A DNA stretch of 64,000 nucleotides, from the NCBI RefSeq assembly GCF_030265065.1, contig NC_080395.1:8054001-8118000 (forward strand), given 5' to 3'. The stretch's first letter is position 1. Every line of letters starts with the position of its first letter. Position numbers and translations under genes: made by a program. Of the stretch, positions 45,901 through 55,760 are shown piece after piece. The DNA comes from Corythoichthys intestinalis. Lineage: Eukaryota; Chordata; Actinopteri; Syngnathiformes; Syngnathidae. The notes beneath the pieces are model-generated. The model made no database searches. It was not told the DNA's origin and saw only the letters and a list, made by a program, of their open reading frames with translations.

Positions 45901-46181
45901 GCTAACTTAAGCCCGACTCCATCCCGTTTACCTGTAGCGTTAGCCTACCGGGCTTCTGTTTGTTTGGCTTCCTGGAAACCACGTGACTCCATACGTAAGC
46001 ACACTGTCTGCTTTCTTAAAGGGCAATGAACATAGCCGAACAACACAGAGTCAAAGCGGGATGAAAAGACTATATTTTATTGTTTTATTATATTACCGAA
46101 TTTACCGACATGGTCAAAATTACGTCGGTCATCGTGAAGAATTTTGGTGACTGTAAATTTTCAGTTTACCGCCCTGCTTTA
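42936..46181. mobile_element. hAT-type element with TSD TAGTGAGG, carrying a nested 2-kb element
   Basis: The left end TAGGGCTGGGCGATATGG and a degenerate right end (TTTACCGCCCTGCTTTA) are flanked by TAGTGAGG at 42928-42935 and 46182-46189. Body sequence includes CACGATAAATTGAGC repeats. No intact coding. It was later hit by the element at 42960-44966. Confidence 0.7.
42960..44966. mobile_element. DNA transposon with 5-bp duplication CTTAA, nested in the 42936 element
   Basis: The ends CAGGGTCCCCGCGGG and GGGGGGGACCCTG are inverted repeats, followed inside by ATTAAAAGTATTAAA and its counterpart. Flanks repeat CTTAA at 42955-42959 and 44967-44971. Blocks around 43495-43625 and 43835-43965 are a diverged internal direct duplication. 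A GCCCGACCCG-type repeat occurs at 43725-43790 and 44155-44170. Superfamily unknown. Confidence 0.6.
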
Positions 46182-46189
46182 TAGTGAGG

Positions 46190-47278
46190 ACAGTACATGT
46201 CATATTACCGTAATAAAGTAAAATAAAGGATACTGTGAGGTACAGTATGGTACTGTTTATTCGATTCGATTACGATTCAGGGTGCTACGATTCTATTATC
46301 ACTGTATTGACGATGATCACGGGTATCACAATTATCGATGCATTGTACTTATTTATAAAGTAGCCAAACAAATTTATGTCCATTAATTATTCAACATATC
46401 CTAATGATTCAACGGGAACGATGGAAACATGGCCATACAACAAAAAGCTGCCCTTAAGCTGCTTTTTTAATTTATTTATTTTACAAGAGAGTGCAAAAAC
46501 ATTAACCATTTTTAAGGCAGTACTTATTTCTCTCAACAATACAATAAAATTTGCACGGGTCAAATGAATTCCATATTTTCTGGAAACAGTGTCATTAAAA
46601 ATTAGACTTCTTTTAACCAATATACTTTGTTTTCACGTATTTATGTACTATTTTGCATGTTTGTAGTGTTACTGCTGTACTTAACCATGGCTTTACCATT
46701 CTGCATATGAAATACACGTAAGCGCATTAGCTAATTAGCTTAGCGCTCGACGCTAACAGTTAACATCTCAAAAACGACAATAAAAGCTAAACAGTACAAG
46801 AGGGTTTGTGTACTCACCTCTTATAGACGCACAAGACTCTTAGCAACACACTCAGGACATTTTTCAATTGACATGACTTGAAACTACTGCTGGACATCTG
46901 AAAGACAAGGAGCAACGAACTATCTCCCTCCCCCTCTTGCTCTAAAAAATTACTTGCGCACAGAAGAGCTCGCGCCAGGTCCATGCCTGTCTCATACACA
47001 AATTTATTTTGAAAAGGAGTAAATCTCTCGCTCACTAACCAGTCGCATCCATCATAACGTTGTGTGCGCGTGTGTGTGGCTGACGTGTCTTGAATTTCGT
47101 TCTGCTACGAGCGGCTGTCATAAAAGTTAACAGGGAAAAATCATCATTTTTAAACCTTTTTGAATCGTAATGAAATCGTCACGTGTCGTATATCGATGCA
47201 TCTAATAATCGATTATTTGAAACTCCCTTTATTTAGATGGGCTAAAAATCAGATTTTGTCTGCCAGTCTGAACAAGGC
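46190..47278. other. Intron 2 of C, hAT remnant and intron tail
   Basis: 46255-47225 has CGATTACGATTC- and TATCGATGCAT-type ends of a decayed hAT family without a visible TSD. 47250-47278 (TCTGCCAGTCTGAACAAGG) returns to intron sequence shared with A and B just before their terminal exons. No gene was recognised. Confidence 0.45.
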
Positions 47279-47286
47279 CTTGGTGT

Positions 47287-48993
47287 TGAGGTAATTATCG
47301 AGAGTTGATTGAATATTTGCTTAATTGATTGAATATTTGCTTGATTGATTGAATATTTGCTTGTGCTCATATATACCATACATAATACATATTGCCATAT
47401 TTTTTCTGATTTGATATAACCAGTAAATGATTATTGCTTGCTCTACTAGGTATAATGTTTAAGTGTTATAAAGTGTTAAAAAGGGTCGGGATGACAACTG
47501 CCTTGCTTCATGGCCGCATCATTGCGTAGCTAGACCTTCCGGGACGTCTTCAGCACCTGACGTCTAGACTTTTGTCTCGACTTCCGAGGACAATTTTCCA
47601 TTCGAGGACATCTTCCATGGCCGCAGCGTTGCATAACTGAAGTGTCTGGGTCATTTTGACCTTTTTTTTTTTTTTTTTTTTTTAAACTCTTTATTTTGTT
47701 ATTTTTATATATATATATGAACAACAGGAACAAAGACAGTACAAACTAACATATATATATGAACAACAGGAACAAAGACAGTACAAACTAACATAAAATT
47801 ACAAAATAAAATAGTACAAGGGGGGCATATAAATTCTCATTTAGTTGAGTGAGCATTGTCTTTGTCTTTGAATAACGTCCATTTTCTCCAGTTTTGCGTA
47901 AAGTCACCTGCTTTGATTCGCAGATGAAAGGTCATTTTCTCCATCACGTAGATCTCCTCCATAATGTCCATCCAGTGTCCTGTTTGTGGAGCATCACTTT
48001 TTAACCAGTTTCTTGTAATGGCCTTCTTATAGGCGACAATCATTATTTTGAAGAGGTACCTATCTTCTTTCATAACAACTCCTTCTGGGATCAATCCCAG
48101 ATACAGAACCCGTGGGTCCCTGGGAACCTTATAATTTAAGATGTCCTCCAAAAGTCCAATACTATCATCCCAGAAAGATTGTAGTTTGGCACATGACCAG
48201 AAAATATGACTGTGATTGGCGTTATAGCTTCCACATTGTCTCCAACATTTTTGTTGTAGTCCAGTCTGTTTGCTTTTAATTTGAGGCGTGATAAAGAAAC
48301 GTGTCAGATTTTTCCAGCCAAACTCCTGCCAGCGTTTGGAGCTTGTAGAGCTGTGTTGTGTTTTGCATAATAGACTCCAATCACACTCTGAAATTTTGGT
48401 CTGCAATTCACCTTCCCATTTAGATTTTATATACAGTGAAGTGTTGCCATTACATTTCTGTAGGCATGTGTATAGTTTAGAGACAGCTTTGGAAGGCATT
48501 TCCTTATAGGCATCCGTCATCATTTTAACCAGCACATTGCTCTCTGATGATATAACAGTTTTCACTTGTGTATCAAAAAAGTGTCTGAGTTGTAAGAAAC
48601 GAAACAAGTCTTTGTTTTCTAGTTCAAATTCGTTTTTAACCTTTTCAAATGATTTCATTTTGACCTTTTTACCTGTCCCCTTGCTCACACACGTGTATTT
48701 AGTTAGTTCCACCTACATGCTCACACATAGCCAACCAAAATCACATGGGTGTCTCCAGCTTGCTTCCCCCTCCCTTCAGGGCGGCACCCTTTCTGTGTTA
48801 GGACAAACCCCTAAATAAAAAGAGCAAGGAGGGATTTTCCTTAGATCAATTTTGGTGACTATACAGCGTAATCTAGCATTCCTGTCTTAGTCCCTCTCCT
48901 GCTCTCCTTGGCCAAGAAAACTGAGTGTCTTCTCTCCTTATTTTTGGGTAATTTTACAAATGTCTACCTAAGGGTCTATTTTTTAACTTGACA
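47287..48993. mobile_element. LTR-like fossil, possible solo LTR, with a LINE inserted
   Basis: The unit starts TG and ends CA and is flanked by CTTGGTGT at 47279-47286 and 48994-49001; A and B show the uninterrupted site. Without the LINE it is about 700 bp. It has an AAATAAAAAG motif that could serve as TATA or poly-A signal, and three 20-bp tandem units at 47305-47364. No internal coding region is present. An 8-bp duplication is long for an LTR element, so this may instead be another kind of DNA element. Probably younger than the gene duplications. Confidence 0.4.
47662..48654 (-). mobile_element. Recent 5'-truncated L1-type LINE
   Basis: On the minus strand an uninterrupted frame of about 272 codons (47837-48654; the flank extends it to 48712) encodes the C-terminal part of an L1-like ORF2, with RFFITPQIKSKQTGLQ, CWRQCGSYNANHSHIFWSC and FWDDSIGLL, the usual Cys/His-rich end. 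The 3' end carries a 22-base T run on the plus strand (47662-47683). The target duplication TCATTTTGACC is perfect (47651-47661 and 48655-48665). A 43-bp tandem duplication lies close to the tail (about 47709-47794). The open frame and perfect TSD indicate a young insertion. Confidence 0.85.
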
Positions 48994-49091
48994 CTTGGTG
49001 TCGGTAAAAAAAATATACAACATGAAAATCACGGCGGGAGACTGATCAAAGCTCGACTTTTGACAATCACGTGATATTTTTCAATTTCCAG

Positions 49092-50429
49092 TGTCCCGTG
49101 GACGTCACGATGAAAAAGCTTCACCCTCAGAAGCACGATCCCCTCCCCGTTAAACAGGAGGAGTCGGAGATGCCGTACATCAAACAGGAGGAGGAGCCAG
49201 AGACCCCCAACATTAAAGAAGAAAAACAGGAAGATGAAATCCCCGAGTTTCCAATGACTGTCAGTGTGAAGAATGAAGAAGACAAAGTTCCAAGCAAAGA
49301 GAGCGGAGTAGCGAAACCTTCGAGCGACAGCTCATTTCAACACCTGACAACAAAAGGAGAGGCACGATCGCAACCTGACGGTTTGTTAGCCCCGCTCTCA
49401 GACAGTGACGACGTAACGTCACACTCTTCTGATTTTAACACTGATGATGAGGATAAAGACTTTGACTCAAATGCTTCAAAATCCTTAAACAAGTCCTCAT
49501 TGAAAAGAGACACAAAAGCAGTTGGGAAACGTTTTACCTGCTCACTTTGTGATAAAACATATTCTCAGAAACAGCACTTAAAAAGACACATGCATACACA
49601 CACCGGGGAGAAGCCTTTTGGCTGCACAGTTTGTGGTAAAAGATTCGCTTTGAAGTTTGAATTAATAAGTCACACAAGGACACACACTGGGGAAAAGGCT
49701 TTCGCCTGTACACATTGCGGTAAAAGATTTTCTTGGAAGCAAGCGTTAAAAACACATACTCGTACACACACCGGGGAAAAGCCTTATCTCTGCAAGTTTT
49801 GCGGTAAAAGATTCACGCAGAAGGGACAATTAACGCGTCACATAAGTGCACACACTGGAGAGAAGCCTTTTGTCTGCACATTTTGTGGTAAACAGTTCGC
49901 TGAGAAGGGAAGTTTGAAGAAACACACAATGACACACACTGGCGAAAAGCCATATCCCTGCTCAGTTTGCCATAAAAGATTCTCTCAGAAAAGACTACTA
50001 AACTATCACACAAGAACACACACTGGAGAAAAGCCTCTAGTCTGCACAGCTTGTGGTAAACGATTCACTGAGAAGGGAAGTTTAAACAAACACACAATGA
50101 CACACACTGGAGAAAAGCCATTTCCCTGCTCAGTTTGCCATAAAAGATTCTCTCGGAAAGAAAGGCTAAACCGTCATATGAAAACACACACTGGAGAAAA
50201 GCCTTTTGTCTGCACAGCTTGTGGTAAACGATTCACTGAGAAGGGAAGTTTAAACAGACACACAAGTACACACATTGGAGAGAAGCCTTTCACCTGCAGT
50301 CATGAAAATCACTCACCTTTCGGCAAAATTCACCGTTTTGAAGTCAAAAAGGGTGACCTACGTGAATTGTGTAGATCCGAGGAGAAAATTTTTAGGGGGG
50401 GAGGGGAGGTCGTAAGTCAATATAACTAA
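49092..50429 (+). CDS. Zinc-finger gene C, terminal exon: acidic module, 9 fingers, transposon-derived C-terminus
   Basis: An ATTTCCAG acceptor precedes TGTCCCGTGGAC. Residues 1-149 are the acidic module with four psi-K-x-E motifs (VKQE, IKQE, IKEE, VKNE). From residue 150 there are nine regular C2H2 fingers with TGEK linkers. The tenth begins PFTCS and then leaves the finger pattern: HENHSPFGKIHRFEV, then KKGDLRELCRSEEKI and a Gly-rich end. That tail is encoded by a transposon inserted at 50297; the same non-coding sequence occurs at 36682-36800. The remaining half-finger lies at 55600. The protein keeps nine intact fingers and could still bind DNA. Whether the tail is translated stably is unknown. 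Confidence 0.85.
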   Translation, partial: CPVDVTMKKLHPQKHDPLPVKQEESEMPYIKQEEEPETPNIKEEKQEDEIPEFPMTVSVKNEEDKVPSKESGVAKPSSDSSFQHLTTKGEARSQPDGLLAPLSDSDDVTSHSSDFNTDDEDKDFDSNASKSLNKSSLKRDTKAVGKRFTCSLCDKTYSQKQHLKRHMHTHTGEKPFGCTVCGKRFALKFELISHTRTHTGEKAFACTHCGKRFSWKQALKTHTRTHTGEKPYLCKFCGKRFTQKGQLTRHISAHTGEKPFVCTFCGKQFAEKGSLKKHTMTHTGEKPYPCSVCHKRFSQKRLLNYHTRTHTGEKPLVCTACGKRFTEKGSLNKHTMTHTGEKPFPCSVCHKRFSRKERLNRHMKTHTGEKPFVCTACGKRFTEKGSLNRHTSTHIGEKPFTCSHENHSPFGKIHRFEVKKGDLRELCRSEEKIFRGGGEVVSQYN

Positions 50430-51901
50430 CTAACGACATGTTTTATTGAAGTTGCTAAGCCTGTCGCGATATGCAATGAGTCCATTTATCTGCAAGGTAA
50501 ATAAAAATGAGGGCAGTAATTTTCACGGCTGCGTTTTATCACCGCATGCGTGCATACATTTGTGCGTGCGTGTAGATGACATATGAGACTCCAGTTGTTG
50601 TGTCCAGATGTTTATTGGTCAATAACATGCCTTAGAATTACAGTTCACACATACAAAATAAGGAAACACATCTATATTAAACACTGTAAACGTTAGCATT
50701 GCTACATTGAGACTAATGGGGAAAAACGACAACTTACTTTAGAAAACCAGATGAGTTAATCAAGTATAATCAAGTATACTGGTTGTCAACCATAATACTG
50801 TGTCAATGTTTACACTTGGTACTTAAGGGTATTTATTATATGGGTTTTGCACTTTACCAACTTAGTTGTATGGATGCTCCAAACAAAGTTTCATTGTGCT
50901 TTTTGCAACAATGACAATAAATATTCTGAATCTGAATCTGCTATAAAACAATGGCAGTCTTTTCCAAAACGCAAACTTGCGGTTAAAAGGTGATACTTCA
51001 AACATGAAAAATCGCTGGTTAACAACATTTGCAAACGAAAAAATGAAAAGGAAAAAAAAAAAAATCAGCGACAGCACAAACAATGACAAAAAGTGCTTCT
51101 TGCGGAATGTAAAGTTGTCAGCGGTTTAGCGAACGTACTTCCGGTGTAAATTTTAATGATAAAAGCATGTCATATAAATAACGATTTCTGGAGCTAATCT
51201 CACATACTTAAGAAACAGAAATAATACTATAATATGTAAATACTATAATACTTCAGAATTCAGATTTTACCATAAGAATAACTTTAAAATGACACCCTTT
51301 TTTAAAAAAAAATATGATTGGCAATTGATATTATAATTGTTATAATACTATTATATGTAGTAGTATACTATAATAATATTGCTAGACATTTTTTTGTTGT
51401 AAGAATTGTTTTGAATATTGTTGGAAAGGCGAAGTCAGTGTTCTGAATCTGTTTACATTCCATTCTTCGCACGGGTAAATGCGATCAGCTAAGCCTGCAC
51501 AATATATCCTTTGAACATCGCCATCGCAATGTGCGCATGCGCAATAGTCACATCGCAGGATGTGCAATTTTTTTTCTTTTTTTCAACATTTAAACTTTTG
51601 TTTTACATCATGAACGCAGCACGTGTGCAGATCCTGGACTAAACTGAGTTATGAAAATTAGAGCCGATGGCACCATCTTTCAGAGCATCGGAATTTAAAA
51701 ACAATATACAATCATGTTGTAACATACATTCACGGTGGCTGAGTGGTTAGCACGTCTGCCTCACAGTTCTGAGATCAAGGGTTCAATCCCGGGCTTTGGG
51801 TTTGCATGTTCTCCCCGTGCCAGCATGGATTTCCTCAGGGAATTCCGGTTTCCTCCCACATCCCAAAAACATGCATGGTAGGCTGATTGAACACTCTAAA
51901 T

Positions 51902-52949
51902 GGCGTACCGCAAGCAACACGTCACTTCCGCTCATTAATATTCATGAAATTAGCTACTGTTGCTAAGCAAGGACAAGCCACCGTTTGTCCCTAATAGGAA
52001 ATGAATGGAAATCGTGTACGAAGGAGCTAATCCTACCAATTCTCTCCAAAAATGATGTGCCTGGTGCCAAATTGATTGGCATAGATGTGGAAGAACATAA
52101 AAATGTTCAGTTAAAGAGATGGCTTTAGTGTCGAAGGCTGAAAAAGACGAAAAAACGAGCCGACCTAAGCATAGCTTTAGCTTTTTTTATCGACGCAACT
52201 GACAATGACATTCCCCTGTTTCAACAAGCTATCCTTTACCATCAGCCCTGTCTTTCTTATATATCCTCTGGTTGTCCTACGTCTCTTACCGTTCTTGGAG
52301 GTAATTTAGTTAGCTTTGTGTAGCGATCGCAAATGCTACTCAGTGACCGCCAACGAACACTTTTAATTTTTTCATTGTTAACACATCTTAATCCTATAAT
52401 TTATTTACACTTCCCCCTTACTAAAGTTTTTTTTTTTATATATATATACAACAGAAACGGTAACAGTGGCAGTCAGATACCATTGTAATTCTTCTCAGGT
52501 CATTCATTGTCAGACAGAAGCAGTACGGCACAACGTTACGCAAAAGAAATAAGTTAAAAATATAAAAATGGCTTACCTCTTTGTCCTCTGAAAGACCATG
52601 CCAACCCAACATAATGTCTACTGCATATGAAACGTGAATGGATTCGCCGAGCTGGTGTTAAAGTCCGCGCAAGTTGATTCGGTCTCCACATTTTTTCCTC
52701 CCGAGTTTTTGGTTTCCGGAAACCTATGAAGAAAACATCCTCCATGTGTCACAATGTCTAGAGTCGTTTCTACAAGTTCCAAAAAAGCAATGCGTGATCG
52801 GCATGTTCGTTTTTGAAAGATTACCGGAGAAAAGTAGCACTTTTTACTTTGAGTCTATGCGAGGGCGGGTCTATAATGTCCCACTTCGGCTATACTTCCG
52901 CTTTACGATGCGACGTCACGGTCTAAAAATAGCCTGCGTGCGGTACGCC
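51902..52949. mobile_element. ISL2EU-like transposon fragment with SAP- and THAP-like coding
   Basis: The ends GGCGTACCGCAAGCA and TGCGTGCGGTACGCC are inverted repeats flanked by AT on both sides, and the SINE sequence on both sides joins cleanly. A plus-strand stretch near 52060-52160 reads VPGAKLIGID and VQLKRWL, then KKTKKRADL, like a SAP-type motif. A minus-strand stretch at 52554-52745 reads RSFICSRHY-like THAP residues (FICSRHYVG). AT duplications and such domains fit ISL2EU elements of the PIF/Harbinger group. It is decayed and non-autonomous. Confidence 0.55.
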
Positions 52950-52980
52950 ATTGTCCGTAGGTATGAGTGTGTGCGTGAAT

Positions 52981-54934
52981 TAGGCCTGTCGCGATAACAA
53001 ATTTTAGTGTGCGATAATTATTCTCATAAATTATTGCGATATTATTGCATATTATATAGATAAATTCAAAAATACTCTTTAAGAAATCACAACTAAAAAC
53101 AATAGACCATGCTTCTTAAGTAAAAAACAACAATATTGATACCGCACAGAAACACAGAATACATAAATTGTGTTAAAAAAAAAAAAAGAAACAAAAAAGG
53201 CACTTAATAACTTAAGCATTTAGGCAAATTAAAACTTTTCCCGTCATAGCTTCTGCAATGGTGTTCCATAGGGATGCAACGACACAGTTAAGTCACTGTT
53301 CGGTACGATTTTTGATACGGGGGACACAATTTTCGATGCGATTCAATTAGAGCTGCAACAATAAATCGATTAACTCGAGTATTCGATTAGAAAAAGATAT
53401 TCAAATTAAATTTTGCTGATTCGAGTATTCGTTTAATTAAAGTGACGTTGTAACGGTTTATTTTGAAAGTGCTTGCATTTAGTTTTATTGATTTGGGTGG
53501 ATACACTGTCTTCTATTCGGCCTCAATTCACATGGCTGAATCCAGGTGCTCCCTGATAAGACCAACATAAGCACAATTTTGTTTGAGGATTTTTTTTTTT
53601 TTAATGCATTCGTAATTTAGTTTATAGGTATATTTAGCCTATTTTTGTGGGAATATGTGTCTGAACCATTTGTTAAGAGCATTGTAAAAAAAAGTTTTTG
53701 CATTTTATAGCATTTGAACTAGCGGACTTTTGCGATGCAAGTTAGCCAATTGTTCTTTTGTTGTACATAGATCCTCATTTATTTATTTATTTTTTAATAC
53801 CGTTTGAGGCTCAGCTCAGTTAATTTAATTTTTCATGTTCCTTATCCGATTACTCGATTATTCGAAATAATGGTTTATCGATTAATCGACTACTAAAATA
53901 ATCGATAGCTGCAGTCCTAGATTCAATACATTTAATGCTCTGTAAAAAAAATAACAATTATATTATTTGTTTCGTTTTTTTTGTTTTTTGTTTTGCTAAT
54001 GAGCAAAAATTAAATTGCCATCATATAAACATGCATTTTAGTGCATAATATTTATGTGCTTACTTCTTACTGATCTGAAAAATTTTTGTATAAAAGTGCT
54101 GAGAACAATCTTTACTGTTGGTAAAGTGAGGCAAGGCACACTGTTGATTGCTACAGCTCTCTTAGCAGCTAGGTTTACTACATGAGCAAGACATCCTATT
54201 TGTGGTCCGAATCCATCTGTGTCACGTACTGAATTAACAATATTTGCAACATTATCTATAGTCACTGGAATGGATTGATTTGGCCTTCTTAACTTACATT
54301 CAGTCATGACAGTTTAGAATTCATCGATGTAGTATATGGACTACGTGTCCCATAATCACTCTGTGCTCACGTAGCCAATGGCATGGGACGTAGTACATCT
54401 AGTTTGCCATTTCATGATATCTAGTGTAAGTGCCGCTGAAGTCACGTCTGCTCATTACTACACAACACCAGCATATGACACAGCGCTCTTAATTTCATTC
54501 AACTGTTCGTTGTCAAAGCGAGTTTGTTCGTAGCAGCCTAGTCGGTAACAAATGTTTTGGCGGACTTCTTTGTAAATATCCGGCGTTGTGCTGAAAAATA
54601 GCCGCCCCGCGTGAAATGTCACTCCTGACGGGAGCGCCCACACGTCAACAACACCGGCGCGCCGTAGATGGTCCACAGTCACTCCGGAGCACTGACGCGG
54701 CCGTTATACGTTGAACAATAGGATATAATGGGAACGATTGGCTCCGGCGCTAGTTTTTGCCGGACCTGGAACGAAAATGCATTTTGCGTAGTTGGTAACG
54801 AGGAATCCGAACTTTTAACAGCACGTCTGCCGCACGCGCGCGCGCACATGAGGCGATAAATCGCAGGGGGAAAATTACCTTCATTTTTATTTATCGCGCG
54901 ATAAATGCAATTATTGCATATTGCGACAGGCTTA
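52981..54934 (-). mobile_element. hAT-type element with perfect TSD GCGTGAAT and transposase remnant
   Basis: The ends TAGGCCTGTCGCGATAAC and TATTGCGACAGGCTTA are flanked by GCGTGAAT at 52973-52980 and 54935-54942. On the minus strand 54038-54307 encodes a hAT-Ac-like transposase piece (TIDNVANIVNSVRD, GPQIGCLAHVVNLAAKRAV). It is uncertain whether that piece belongs to this element or to a second hAT copy that begins TAGGGATGCAACGACAC at 53271. The same terminal family bounds 59404-61590 and starts at 50456. Confidence 0.75.
53348..53919. mobile_element. hAT-type MITE with perfect TSD GATTCAAT
   Basis: The ends TAGAGCTGCAACAATAAATC and ATAGCTGCAGTCCTA are flanked by GATTCAAT at 53340-53347 and 53920-53927. 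It is the same family as 2171-2715 in opposite orientation. Confidence 0.85.
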
Positions 54935-55593
54935 GCGTGAATGGTTGTATGTCTCCTTGTGCCCTGCGATTGGCTGGCAACCAGTTCAGGGTGTCCCCTG
55001 CCTACTGCCCGTAGTTAGCTGGGATAGGCTCCAGCACCTCCGCGACCCTCGTGAGGAAAAGCGGCATGGAAAATGAATGAATGAAGGATACATTCATGTT
55101 TTTCTGTTTCATGCTCGTACGGCACCAGTGTCTCACTCTCCCTCCTGCTAGGCAGCGTGACCAAACTGTTTTTCTTCGTCAACAGTGCGGTATCCCGAAC
55201 GGAGCTATTCAAGTTATTTGGTGAAATGTTCTCGTTTTAATATCGCAAGATAATATCGCAAACTCCCCAAAAAGTTTTTCCAATATCGTTCAGGCCTACT
55301 ATCAGCATTTGACCTCAGTGTTCATGTGTGATTGATTATTGTTATTTACATGTTTATTTGTACTTTAATAAAGAATTTAAGTGTTCCAAAATGTCTTTGT
55401 GAATTAATAAGCGTCAACAAAAATTTAATTGCTAAATTAATAAAAATAAATAAATAAAATATTTAGTCGACTAATTGTAAAAATAGGTGGCTGACTAATC
55501 GGGAGAAAATTAGTTGTTTGGGACAGCCCAACCGGAACATATTTCCTCCACACCCTTCTCACCTTTTTAACACCTGACCCATTTTCATGCCTG

Positions 55594-55690
55594 CACCTGA
55601 TCATTTTGTGGTAAAGGATTCAACCGGAATGAAGATTTAAACAACCACGCAAAAAGACACACCTAATTTACTTACGGCTTACTGCTTTTG
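55594..55690 (+). pseudogene. Cut-off last finger and 3' UTR start of gene C
   Basis: Directly after the 5.3-kb transposon the frame reads SFCGKGFNRNEDLNNHAKRHT and a TAA, a complete second half of a C2H2 finger with natural stop. The following bases (ATTTACTTACGGCTTACTGC) match the 3' UTRs of A and B. The Cys codon at the junction now reads TGA. It shows what the end of gene C looked like before insertion. Confidence 0.75.
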
Positions 55691-55724
55691 ACAATTTTAC
55701 TTCTGATTATCGGCATTTTGAAAT

Positions 55725-55760
55725 ACAGTGATCCCTCGTTTTTCGCGGTTAATAGGGATG
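55725..55760. mobile_element. pogo/Tigger-like terminal fragment
   Basis: TACAGTGATCCCTCGTTTTT followed by CGCGGTTAATAGGGA resembles the end of pogo-type elements, next to TA. A related piece lies at about 37465. The LINE at 55761 follows directly. Confidence 0.5.

Larger units (their letters stand above)
51733..55087 (+). mobile_element. tRNA-derived SINE, split by two transposons
   Basis: It begins with a tRNA-like head: A-box-like TGGCTGAGTGG and B-box GGTTCAATCCC, consistent with a class II tRNA (Leu/Ser type) source and RNA polymerase III transcription. The body resumes at 52950-52980 and 54943-55087 (TTGGCTGGCAACCAGTTCAG) and ends in an ATGA repeat. The TSD ATACATTCA is perfect at 51724-51732 and 55088-55096. 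Without insertions it is about 345 bp. Confidence 0.8.
50297..55593. mobile_element. 5.3-kb transposon with 6-bp TSD CACCTG inside the last finger of gene C
   Basis: The ends CAGTCATGAAAAT and ATTTTCATGCCTG are flanked by CACCTG at 50291-50296 and 55594-55599. It shares both arms with 36682-38968. Its interior has been enlarged by later arrivals: a TAAGCCTGTCGC-family hAT start at 50456, the SINE at 51733-55087 with its own nested elements, and repeats at 51515-51570. 55430-55530 holds a fragment rich in GACTAATCG. 50460-51730 has no recognised gene. Confidence 0.8.

Noticed and set aside
51733-51810. Possible tRNA gene from A- and B-box-like sequence
   Set aside because: The boxes belong to a SINE with tail and target duplication; no cloverleaf with paired acceptor ends is evident.
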